A DNA stretch of 22,361 bases from PWND01 sp964601515 (GTDB lineage Bacteria; Bacteroidota; Bacteroidia; Bacteroidales; UBA7960): assembly GCA_964601515.1 (NCBI GenBank), contig CAZRNU010000044.1:1-22361 (forward strand). Reading direction: 5' to 3'. The position numbers were made by a program, and so were the translations under genes. The notes beneath the pieces were generated by a model. It was given only the letters and a program-made list of their open reading frames with translations. It did no database searches and was not told the origin of the DNA. Positions 1-7,869 of the stretch are shown here, in pieces. The number at the start of each line of letters is the position of its first letter. Within the stretch, counting starts at the first letter, position 1.

Positions 1-1047
1 AATGCAACCACAGTTGTACCAGTTATTCAGCATAGTTTCCCTAGTGTTGGTAAGTATAAGATAGTGCTAAATGTTGAAGATGGAATAGCATCAGTTGGCC
101 CTTTTTCAGTTGAGATGAATGTTACTGGTAATTATGAGGCAAGTTTTTCTTATTTAGACAATGATATTCATAGGACTGTTAGATTAGGTCAGCTTGCATC
201 CATTTTAGACCTTTCTGGTCCTTTTAATAATATTGGTAGAGCTGTTATTAATCATCAATGGGCGGCAGGCGATTCGTCAGCTGATTACTATTTTAAAGAC
301 GGAACAGAAAGGTGTAATACAAGTATTGGCAAAAAATATCCAGAGAGTAGAATTCTTGGGATTAATTACGCAAGTGCTGGCTTTAAAGAATCGAGTTTTG
401 CGGTTGGTGGATATAATTGTGAAAAAGATCCATTAGTAGGATCTTCTGTGCAAGTAAAATTTATTGTGGTTGACTGTAGTGAAATAGCAACATCTGATGA
501 TTTTTCAAATGCAATTAGCAAAATTTATTCTTGGGCTAATTATTGGTGGTGTGGGAGTTTTGAGTTAAACAAGGCTACCATCCCTGAAGTTAACAACCCA
601 AATTCAAATAGAATTGATATTGCTGCGTGTAATGAAATACGATTGTTGCCAGGATTTCATTCAAAACCAAATGGAGCAAATTTTTTTAAATTAAGAATTG
701 ACAATAGACTTCATTTAACAAAGGAGTATTCATCTCAGGAGTTTCTTGATGGTGAAAATAAAATCATTAATTCTTTTGAAATAGATATTGAAGGTGAGAA
801 TAGTTGTATTATTTATCCAAATCCAAACAATGGATATTTTTTATTGAGGTTATTAGGAAGCGAAGAAAGCATAAAAAAGATTACAATTTATGACACAAAA
901 GGATTTGTTGCAAAAAAATACAGTAATGTAAACGAACAGTCACATTATGTGGACATTCAAGATAAACCAAATGGCATATATTTGTTAATTGTGGAAACTA
1001 TTTGTGGCAACACACATATTATGAAAGTCGTTAAAATTATCCAATAG
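1..1047 (+). CDS. Secreted T9SS cargo protein, C-terminal part (5' end outside window)
   Basis: The reading frame is open from the first base, so this is the last 348 codons of a longer gene; the GTG at 64 is not a credible start. The first ~27 residues (ending HSFPSVGKYKIVLNVED) look like the last strands of a PKD-type Ig domain. A middle segment of roughly 180 residues, with several cysteines, is not recognised. Around residues 208-232 the ACNEIRLLPGFHSKPNGANF stretch matches the short 'I-L-PGF...G..F' module often found just before Bacteroidota sorting domains. The end, from about residue 268 (IIYPNPNNGYFLLRL ... KPNGIYLLIVE), is a type A T9SS sorting domain, normally recognised by the outer-membrane translocon and cleaved. 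The protein is therefore inferred to be secreted or cell-surface attached. Its enzymatic or adhesive role cannot be told from this fragment. No convincing terminator follows. Confidence 0.85.
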   Translation, partial: NATTVVPVIQHSFPSVGKYKIVLNVEDGIASVGPFSVEMNVTGNYEASFSYLDNDIHRTVRLGQLASILDLSGPFNNIGRAVINHQWAAGDSSADYYFKDGTERCNTSIGKKYPESRILGINYASAGFKESSFAVGGYNCEKDPLVGSSVQVKFIVVDCSEIATSDDFSNAISKIYSWANYWWCGSFELNKATIPEVNNPNSNRIDIAACNEIRLLPGFHSKPNGANFFKLRIDNRLHLTKEYSSQEFLDGENKIINSFEIDIEGENSCIIYPNPNNGYFLLRLLGSEESIKKITIYDTKGFVAKKYSNVNEQSHYVDIQDKPNGIYLLIVETICGNTHIMKVVKIIQ

Positions 1048-1191
1048 CTTACTAGAGTTTTATATAAATTTAAAACAGGGATGTTTCTTTTATTATTAGA
1101 TTTGTTTTTTTATTTATCTTAATAATTAGCTGTTAATTTTTGTATGGTTAGTAAATTAACCGCATAAACATTTTTATCAATTTTAAAATCA

Positions 1192-2540
1192 ATGAAGCAA
1201 AAAATAAACATAAACGGTTTACTTAAACAAATTCCAAAGATTTTGTTTTTCATTACATTTTTAAGCTATTTCTCGTGTTCTGAAGCTCCGAATTCAAAAA
1301 GCACCGGCCTTATTATACCAATAACAGACAGTGCACAGTATTTTACAGTCTTTGACAGCAATTGCCCTAATGAACTTTGGGATAGCACAGTTGCGATTCA
1401 TTTGAAAGAGGATTTATGGAAAGATATCTTTATCTATGATGCCGGACATTTTCTTATGGTGCCTTTGCATGCAGCTTTTGAATTTGATAAAAAAGAATGG
1501 CAAATTGATTTTTATAATCATTTTCAGCGGTTTTCCAAAAATAAGGATAGCATTTCTGAGGGTAGATTGAATAAGGTTCATTATTATTATCTACTTAGTG
1601 ATATATTTCTTTATCTGATTATAGTATTGAAGATAGTTTACTACTAAATAATTTAGCATCATACGTATATTCAGAGTTGATTTTATTATGGGAAGTTGAG
1701 CCTGCTTGGCAATGGGATATGGAGAGTTTTATTGGAATAAAAAACAGAGTTCATTGGAAGATAAATAATAAAGATGTTGCTTTAAGCTACTATCGTGCTT
1801 TTATCGATGAGGAGTTTTTTTCGTTTGCAATTGCTGCTGACTTATACAGTTTTTTTAAATCTAAAAACATAGAAAAAAGTCAAAAATTAATGGAAATTTT
1901 AGAATATGCTTTTATAGTTTTCAAAAATGAAGTAAAATATTTAGACAACAACCGTTGGCTGTTTCAACCAGGCGTATGGCATCAACATCCAGATTATGCT
2001 TTTGTGGGAAACACAATAAAAGAAGAGAGTAATGAAAAAATCATTATTGAAGATATTGCCTCTGATACTTCTCATTCGCATCGTTTTCCATTATGGCTAA
2101 ATAGCTTAGCAAGTGCTTATCCAAATGGCAGTAATGAAAACGAGTTCTATAAAAATCTATTAGATGGGCTTGGTAGTCAGTTTCTTACTAAAGTATTAGT
2201 TTCACCCAACGACGATTTTAAATATTATAGAACTACTAATTTCATGAATGGATGGAATGGTGTTTATAGATGGAATTATAATACAAAAAACATCAATGAT
2301 GGCTATGGACCATATGAATTATCTGGCACATTCAATATAGGATGGTGGACTTTCTTAGGAAGAAAGGAAATTAAAGACGCTTATAAATTTATGTACGAAT
2401 CATATCCAATATCAGAAGAGGCTATTAGGCTTTACGAAGGTCCTGGTACAAAAAGAGAAAGGCATTGGCTAGTAAAGAACTCTAACAACTATATAAACGG
2501 ATACCAAAAGCTTATAGCTTTTTTGGCTTCAGAGATTTGA
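1192..2540 (+). pseudogene. Predicted lipoprotein of unknown function, split by a frameshift
   Basis: Two adjacent frames read as one protein. The first (1192-1647, 151 codons) starts with a signal peptide ending LSYFSC, with a Cys at residue 29 that could be lipidated. It makes sense up to HYYYLLSD, near 1600, then turns into low-complexity hydrophobic residues and stops. The second frame is open from 1602, is clearly coding well before its first start-like codon at 1677 (SDYSIEDSLLLNNLASYVYSE), and runs to 2540. Joining them between about 1600 and 1620 gives roughly 449 residues. The break needs one base gained or two lost; no classical slippery heptamer is visible there. The second half is rich in Trp, Tyr and Asp/His (GVWHQHPDYAF, DTSHSHRFPLWL), which resembles helical-toroid carbohydrate-active proteins, but I do not recognise a family. 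It is either a genuine recent pseudogene or a sequencing/assembly indel. Confidence 0.7.
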
Positions 2541-2645
2541 TGATTGTTTTATTTCAACAGATATCAATCCAAATCACATATCTATTTTTGCAACAATCGG
2601 CTTGTATAATACTTTACATCGATTTTCCACGTTTAAAAACGTAGA

Positions 2646-2677
2646 TTTCATCATTACGTAAAAAGTCCTTAGCTTTG
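2646..2677 (+). promoter_or_regulatory. Candidate Bacteroidota promoter for porZ-recO
   Basis: A perfect TAnnTTTG -7 box (TAGCTTTG, 2670-2677) lies 16 bases before the porZ start codon. TTTC (2646-2649) sits 20 bases upstream of it as an imperfect -33 element (consensus TTTG). An inverted repeat, ACGTTT-AA-AAACGT (2629-2642), lies directly upstream and could be an operator, though that is speculative. Confidence 0.5.
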
Positions 2678-2693
2678 TAAATATTTTAATCTT

Positions 2694-5030
2694 ATGATAC
2701 GCTTTTCAGCCTTATTCCTTATAATTTCATCTCTGATTTTTTGCACTGAAACCAATGCTCAGGGTATTCCGATTGGTGCATGGAGGCATCATCTTCCTAC
2801 CGGCAATGTTATTAAAGTAGCTGATGTAAAAGATGAAATAGTTGGTGCCACAGAATATGGTCTTATTGTTTATAACCGTAAAGACAACTCAATATCAAAA
2901 TTCAATAAAGTTCATGGCCTGTCGGATTTTGGAATTACAGAGCTAAACTATTTTTCCGAACATGATTTGGTGTTTATTGGATATAGCAATGGGAATGTTG
3001 ATATAATAAAAAACGGCATTGTTTATAATGTTCCCGATATCAAAAACACTACAACGATTCTGGGCAGTAAAACTATTAATGCTTCACTTGCCTACGGAGG
3101 TGATATTTTTATTGCTGCCGACTTTGGTATAGTTCAGCTTAATATTCAGCATCTGGTAATATTTAATACATTCTTTATCGGCAGTAATGCAAGTGTTTTA
3201 AAAGTTAATGATTTGCTTATACATCAGGAAGTATTTTATGCGGCAACTCAACAAGGGATGCTTATTGCAGATATTAATTCTCCTAATTTATCTGATTTTA
3301 ACTCATGGAGTCTGCTCGAAGATCAACCGGTAGAAGGTGGCGTTTATAAAGCTGTTATTGTTGCTTTCGATAAGTTGTTTCTATGGAATAGATCCGGAGA
3401 CATTGATCAGATTTTTTATCTCGACGATGAGGTTTGGAAGCCTTTTATACCTTCAACTGATGTTTTTAAAAACTATTTAGGTCCGAAAAACGGAATTGGT
3501 TTCAGCGGCAACAAATTTTGGGTAGCTACTCCTTCCGGTCTAGATTTTTTTAATGAAAATCTTGAGCTAACTGAATCAATTGAGCAATACCTCAACAATA
3601 ATGCTCGTCCTAATATGGCTTTCTACGATAGCGACGGTATTCTCTGGATTGCTGATGCTTTTCTTGGGATTGTTAGAAAAAACACAAATGGACAGTATTT
3701 AAACTATAAACCTGATGCGCCTGCCGTGGCATCTTCTTTCGGACTTGCAGCGGCTCCGGGTGTAGTTTGGATGGCTCCGGGAGCATATTTCGACGGTGGG
3801 TTTAATGCATATAATTATAGTGGGGCAATGTTTTTTGTAAACGATAGGTGGAATTCTGCTAATCGTTTTAACATACCTCAAATGGAAGGTATTTTTGATA
3901 TTATCAGAGCTACACCCGACCCCGGCAATAATAAACAGGCGTATTTTTCCACATGGACAAAAGGTATTTTCAGGCTTACTACCGATAGGGATTTTACTCT
4001 TTTCGACGAAACAAATTCTACACTTCAAAAAAGAGCAGGGTTAAATGATATTCTTAGAATTGGTGGTGCTGCTTTCGACAGTAGCAGAAATCTTTGGGTT
4101 GCCAACTCAGAAGTAGCAAAGCCTGTTTCTGTATTGAAAAATAATGGTCAATGGCTTGCTTTCGATACAAAAGGGCTTGTTTCAAACAGTCAAATCATTG
4201 GCAATATTGCAATTGATAACCAAAATCAAAAATGGGTTATTCTTTATGGTGGCGGATTGTTGATTCTTAAAGAAAATACTCTCGATAATGCCGGTGATTT
4301 TAATGTTAGAAAGGTAAATACACAATCCGGAAACGGTGCGCTGCCTAGCAATTATGTTTTATCACTGGCATTAGACCAAAGTGGATATATGTGGGTTGGA
4401 ACTCAAAAAGGTGTTGCAGTTTTTTATAACACAGCTAATGCATTTACCGGAGGTGCTTTTGATGCTCAGTTGCCCATTGTTGTGCAGGATGGATTTGCAG
4501 GTTTATTGCTTGAAAATGATCAGGTTAATGCAATTGCTGTTGATGGTGGAAATAATAAGTGGTTTGGTACTTCAAGGTCAGGTGCATTTTTTATGACCCC
4601 AGATGCTCGAAATACATATCTGCATTTTACTACAGACAACAGTCCTCTGCCTTCTAATAATATTCTTGACATTGCCATAGAACCTGAAACAGGAGAAGTG
4701 TTTTTTGCTACTGACAAAGGGTTGGTATCTTTCAGAAATTACGTTACCGCAGGCGGAAGCACTCATCAAAATGTATTTGCCTATCCGAATCCTGTGAAGC
4801 CGGGATATGATGGGTATATTGCAATCAAAGGCTTGGCAAATAATGCATTTATAAAAATTACTGACGTAAATGGAAATCTTGTTTTTGAAACCAGAGCACA
4901 AGGCGGCCAAGCTATCTGGAATGGAAGAGATCTCAACGGGAATTTGCCTGCCAGCGGTGTTTATATTGTTTTTTCTACAAATGAAGAAGGTAGCGACACT
5001 GCTGTAACCAAAATATTATTTTTTAGATAA
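2694..5030 (+). CDS. porZ: PorZ-like component of the type IX secretion system (beta-propeller protein with C-terminal domain)
   Basis: The 778-residue length is close to that of Porphyromonas gingivalis PorZ. In that organism PorZ is part of the surface attachment complex with PorU, PorV and PorQ, which cleaves cargo and links it to A-type lipopolysaccharide. Residues 1-22 form a signal peptide (ending ETNAQG), followed by the GAWRHHLP opening typical of this family. The body carries repeated blades of the two-component-regulator propeller type: ILWIAD, NLWVAN, YMWVGTQKGVAVF and NKWFGTSRSGAFF. From about residue 694 (VFAYPNPVKPGYDG) to the end is a C-terminal domain with FlgD-like and T9SS sorting-domain features (GNLPASGVYIVF ... 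KILFFR). There is no kinase or DNA-binding domain, so the 'two-component regulator' label this family often receives would mislead. Only 11 bases separate it from recO, suggesting co-transcription. The PorZ assignment rests on length, architecture and my recollection that it commonly neighbours recO. Confidence 0.8.
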   Translation: MIRFSALFLIISSLIFCTETNAQGIPIGAWRHHLPTGNVIKVADVKDEIVGATEYGLIVYNRKDNSISKFNKVHGLSDFGITELNYFSEHDLVFIGYSNGNVDIIKNGIVYNVPDIKNTTTILGSKTINASLAYGGDIFIAADFGIVQLNIQHLVIFNTFFIGSNASVLKVNDLLIHQEVFYAATQQGMLIADINSPNLSDFNSWSLLEDQPVEGGVYKAVIVAFDKLFLWNRSGDIDQIFYLDDEVWKPFIPSTDVFKNYLGPKNGIGFSGNKFWVATPSGLDFFNENLELTESIEQYLNNNARPNMAFYDSDGILWIADAFLGIVRKNTNGQYLNYKPDAPAVASSFGLAAAPGVVWMAPGAYFDGGFNAYNYSGAMFFVNDRWNSANRFNIPQMEGIFDIIRATPDPGNNKQAYFSTWTKGIFRLTTDRDFTLFDETNSTLQKRAGLNDILRIGGAAFDSSRNLWVANSEVAKPVSVLKNNGQWLAFDTKGLVSNSQIIGNIAIDNQNQKWVILYGGGLLILKENTLDNAGDFNVRKVNTQSGNGALPSNYVLSLALDQSGYMWVGTQKGVAVFYNTANAFTGGAFDAQLPIVVQDGFAGLLLENDQVNAIAVDGGNNKWFGTSRSGAFFMTPDARNTYLHFTTDNSPLPSNNILDIAIEPETGEVFFATDKGLVSFRNYVTAGGSTHQNVFAYPNPVKPGYDGYIAIKGLANNAFIKITDVNGNLVFETRAQGGQAIWNGRDLNGNLPASGVYIVFSTNEEGSDTAVTKILFFR

Positions 5031-5041
5031 ATCATTTTTCA

Positions 5042-5767
5042 ATGTTGCACAAAACAGGTGGCATTGTTATTCACAGTTTCAGGTACGGAGAAAGCGCTCT
5101 TATCTCACGCATCTATACCGAAGATTTTGGATTGCTCTCATTTATTGTTCACGGTGGCAGCAAATCTCGCTCACATAGAAGGAATAATATTTTTCAGCCT
5201 CTGAATATTATTGAAGTGGTTTTTAATTTAAAGAACACCGGAAACCTTCAAAACCTAAAAGAAATAAGGCTGGTTAATCAGCACAATAGTATTCCTTTTG
5301 ATATTATAAAAACATCCATTGCTTTGTTCATGGCTGAGGTTTTAAAAGGATGCCTAAAAGAACAGGAAAAAAACCATGATTTGTACGAGTTTCTTATTAG
5401 CTGTATAAAACAATTGGATTTGTTTCAGAATACACCTGCCGCTTTTCACCTTTTGTTTATGATTGAGTTGAGTGCTTATTTAGGGTTTTACCCAAGAGAT
5501 AATTTTGATGAAATAAATAATCGTTTCGATCTTAAGGAGGGTTTTTATCAACACAATTCGTTTGTTGGAGCATACTGCCTATTGCCGGAAGAAAGTCTGG
5601 CATTTAACAGGCTACAACAATTCAAACTAAATGAGGCGGCAAATGTTAAGATTAACTCGTCTGAAAGAAAAATGCTTCTAAACAAACTAATCGAATTTTA
5701 CCGCCTCCATGTTATTGGTTTTAAAGAACTAGTTTCTCCCAAAATACTTGAGGAAGTTCTTCATTAA
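5042..5767 (+). CDS. recO: DNA repair protein RecO
   Basis: This 241-residue protein has the normal RecO length. RecO anneals single strands and, with RecR (and RecF), helps load RecA onto SSB-coated DNA during gap repair. The N-terminal OB-fold is recognisable from TGGIVIHSFRYGESALISRIYTEDFGLLSFIVHGG (given in part: TGGIVIHSFRYGES, then GLLSFIVHGG), followed by the SKSRSHRRNNIFQPL loop. The rest is the helical RecO C-terminal domain (about residues 85-241). The Cys-based zinc site of some RecO proteins is not evident, as is usual in this phylum. It follows porZ by 11 bases and converges on the amylase gene with only 16 bases between stop codons and no clear terminator. Confidence 0.93.
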   Translation: MLHKTGGIVIHSFRYGESALISRIYTEDFGLLSFIVHGGSKSRSHRRNNIFQPLNIIEVVFNLKNTGNLQNLKEIRLVNQHNSIPFDIIKTSIALFMAEVLKGCLKEQEKNHDLYEFLISCIKQLDLFQNTPAAFHLLFMIELSAYLGFYPRDNFDEINNRFDLKEGFYQHNSFVGAYCLLPEESLAFNRLQQFKLNEAANVKINSSERKMLLNKLIEFYRLHVIGFKELVSPKILEEVLH

Positions 5768-5783
5768 GAACCCTTTAAGAGAA

Positions 5784-7655
5784 TTATTTCAGCTCTAAAA
5801 CTAATGGAGTCATTGCAGGTATAGTCCATTTTGAAAATCCTTCATATTCCTTATCAGTGAGAATATCTTTCGCTACTGTATAACCTTTTGTTGCCTCGGC
5901 AAATCTAGTCATATCCAGCTCCATATTTTTATCATTGCTATTAAGAATAATCATAACAGTTTCGTTATCATTATATCTGAAATAGACATAAATATTTTCC
6001 TGAGGAACAAAATGTTTGAGCCAACCGTAGTGCAATACTTCTTTTTCTTTACGGTATTTTAGCAGTGTGCTTATATGATTCCAAATCTCATTTTGCTGTT
6101 TTGTTCTGCCTTTTTGTGTAAAAGCATTTACAGGGTCAGCACTCCAGCCTCCGGGGAAATCCTTTCTCATCAATCCATGACCTTTGTGCTCAAGTCCACT
6201 CATAAGAATTTCAGTTCCACTATACATCATAGGAATACCCCTGGTTGTAAAAATGAATGTCATGGCAAGTTTTAGCTTCCTTACATCTTCCTTTAAAGAA
6301 GTGAATACTCTGTCAACATCATGATTGTCGCCAAACACAACCAAATCATATGGGTTGGGGTAGAGAAAATCCTGAGCAATAGAGTTATAAAGTTTAATTA
6401 ATCCTGTATCCCATGAGTCTTTTTCATTAAAAGCTTCAGAAATTGCATAGTATAATGGGAAATCAAAAACACTTGGAAGATATGAGTTGTATCCGTCTGA
6501 ATTTAGTGCTCCTCCTTGATAGTAACTAACAAGAGACGGATAGGGCAGCCAAGCCTCTCCAACAATTGTAAAATTTGGATATTCAAGCATTACATATTCA
6601 GCCCAATCAGCCATAAAATCTTTATAAGGATATGGCTGTGTGTCCATTCTGATGCCGTTTATCCCACTGTATTCTACCCACCAAACACTATTTTGAATTA
6701 AATATTTGGCAAGCAGTCTGTTTCTCTGATTTAAGTCAGGCATCCAGCGGTCGAACCAACCTTTCAGCATCAAGTCGAGGTCGGCCTGCGCAGCATGAGG
6801 GTCAACAATTGTTGTTCCTCTGTAAGTGGTACGTGTATAATTATCCCATTGGTGCACCCAGTCTTTTGTAGGAAGATCTTTCATCCACCAGTGATAAAGC
6901 CCGCAATGGTTAAAAATCATATCTTTAATAATAGCAATGCCTCTTTTGTCTGCTTCTTCCACAAGTTTTTTATAACCTTCATTTGTGCCTAGCCTTTGAT
7001 CAACTTTATAAAAGTCTGTGATTGCGTAACCGTGATAAGTGTATTGCGGCTGGTCGTTTTCTATTACCGGATTATGCCAAATAGCAGTAAAGCCAAGGTC
7101 ATTAATATAGTCGAGATTGTTTATTATTCCCTGAATATCACCTCCGTGTCTTCCATCCGGGTTTTTTCTATCTGCCTTCTCCATCATTCCCTCTACGCTG
7201 TCATTGGAAGGGTCGCCATTGGCAAATCTGTCAGGCATAAGCAAATAGATTGCATCGGCTGCATTAAAACCTACTCGATAAGCGGAGCCTTCTTCTCTTT
7301 CTTTTAATTCATATTCACATTTATAAACAACTTCGCTTGATTTTGAGAACTTCATTTCGAACTTCCCCGGAACTGCATGCGATAAGTCGAGATAAACAAA
7401 CAAGTAATTTGGACTTTCAACAGCAATAACTTCCTTTATTTTAACTCCATTTCCGGTTAATTCAAGCCTGGTTGAACCAATATCTTCAGCATAAACTAAA
7501 AGTTGAAGTTCTGAATGGTACATTCCCGCCCACCAAAAAGGAGGCTCAACTCTTTCAGGTGCTTTTTGCGCCCATACATTAATCGAAATAAACAACGCAA
7601 CCACAACAGTTGCCGACTTTACAAAATTTAAAAACGTTTTCATCCTTTTTTCCAT
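5784..7655 (-). CDS. Exported GH13 alpha-amylase family enzyme (cyclomaltodextrinase / neopullulanase-like)
   Basis: With the ATG at 7655 the product is 623 residues. It hydrolyses alpha-glucans or maltodextrins, probably in the periplasm. A signal peptide (KTFLNFVKSATVVVALFI ... NVWA|QK) is followed by the N-terminal sandwich domain typical of Bacteroidota cyclomaltodextrinases (EPPFWWAGMYHSELQLLVY). The GH13 barrel carries the four conserved regions: DMIFNH, GIRMDTQPYP with the nucleophile Asp338, VGEAW with the acid/base Glu367, and FGDNHD with the stabilising Asp446. A short beta-sheet C-terminal domain ends the protein. All catalytic residues are present. The reading frame extends to a TTG at 7685, but a -7 box at 7683-7690 would overlap that codon, so ATG at 7655 (or the internal ATG at 7643) is preferred. 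No SusCD pair or other starch genes flank it in this window. Exact specificity (starch, pullulan or cyclodextrin) cannot be read from the sequence. Confidence 0.9.
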   Translation of the reverse strand: MEKRMKTFLNFVKSATVVVALFISINVWAQKAPERVEPPFWWAGMYHSELQLLVYAEDIGSTRLELTGNGVKIKEVIAVESPNYLFVYLDLSHAVPGKFEMKFSKSSEVVYKCEYELKEREEGSAYRVGFNAADAIYLLMPDRFANGDPSNDSVEGMMEKADRKNPDGRHGGDIQGIINNLDYINDLGFTAIWHNPVIENDQPQYTYHGYAITDFYKVDQRLGTNEGYKKLVEEADKRGIAIIKDMIFNHCGLYHWWMKDLPTKDWVHQWDNYTRTTYRGTTIVDPHAAQADLDLMLKGWFDRWMPDLNQRNRLLAKYLIQNSVWWVEYSGINGIRMDTQPYPYKDFMADWAEYVMLEYPNFTIVGEAWLPYPSLVSYYQGGALNSDGYNSYLPSVFDFPLYYAISEAFNEKDSWDTGLIKLYNSIAQDFLYPNPYDLVVFGDNHDVDRVFTSLKEDVRKLKLAMTFIFTTRGIPMMYSGTEILMSGLEHKGHGLMRKDFPGGWSADPVNAFTQKGRTKQQNEIWNHISTLLKYRKEKEVLHYGWLKHFVPQENIYVYFRYNDNETVMIILNSNDKNMELDMTRFAEATKGYTVAKDILTDKEYEGFSKWTIPAMTPLVLELK

Positions 7656-7682
7656 AATTATGTTTCCAATATAATTAACCTT

Positions 7683-7690
7683 CAAAAATA
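7683..7690 (-). promoter_or_regulatory. Candidate -7 box for the amylase gene
   Basis: On the - strand this reads TATTTTTG, a perfect match to TAnnTTTG. The expected transcription start near 7676 would give a leader of about 20 bases to the ATG at 7655. No good -33 element was found at 19-21 bases. The box overlaps the upstream TTG, which argues against that codon as the start. Confidence 0.4.
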
Positions 7691-7816
7691 CGATTTTTTC
7701 ATTTCATTCAGCGTAGAGCCAAACGATTGAAAATGACATTTAATATATAATACCTCTACAGTGGCGTTGCGTTTTATTCTCGTACCCAAAATTCAAAAAC
7801 ATTTGATTTCATTTTC

Positions 7817-7848
7817 ATTGTTTTTATCATGGTATAATAATATCTTCG
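7817..7848 (+). promoter_or_regulatory. Candidate promoter for the addA-radical SAM pair
   Basis: ATTG (7817-7820), then 20 bases, then TATCTTCG (7841-7848) matches the Bacteroidota -33/-7 arrangement with one mismatch in each box. It lies 21 bases before the addA ATG and within the 214-base region (7656-7869) shared with the divergent amylase gene. Confidence 0.35.
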
Positions 7849-7869
7849 CTTCAAATTCTCTTACAGTAA

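Noticed and set aside
1600..1620. Programmed -1 frameshift joining the two halves of the broken lipoprotein gene
   Set aside because: No slippery heptamer, strong downstream stem-loop or known family with frameshifting was seen; a plain indel is simpler.
3699..4028. Opposite-strand open frames inside porZ, addA, the amylase, M20 and dsbD genes
   Set aside because: They lie wholly inside convincing genes, have no start context, signal or family features, and are compositional shadows.
5753..5785. Hairpin GTTCTT/AAGAAC at the recO-amylase junction as a terminator
   Set aside because: The stem is only six base pairs, AT-rich, overlaps the recO stop and has no T tract.
7656..7685. TTG at 7685 as start of the amylase gene (ten extra residues)
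   Set aside because: It would put non-signal residues ahead of a good signal peptide and overlaps a perfect -7 box.
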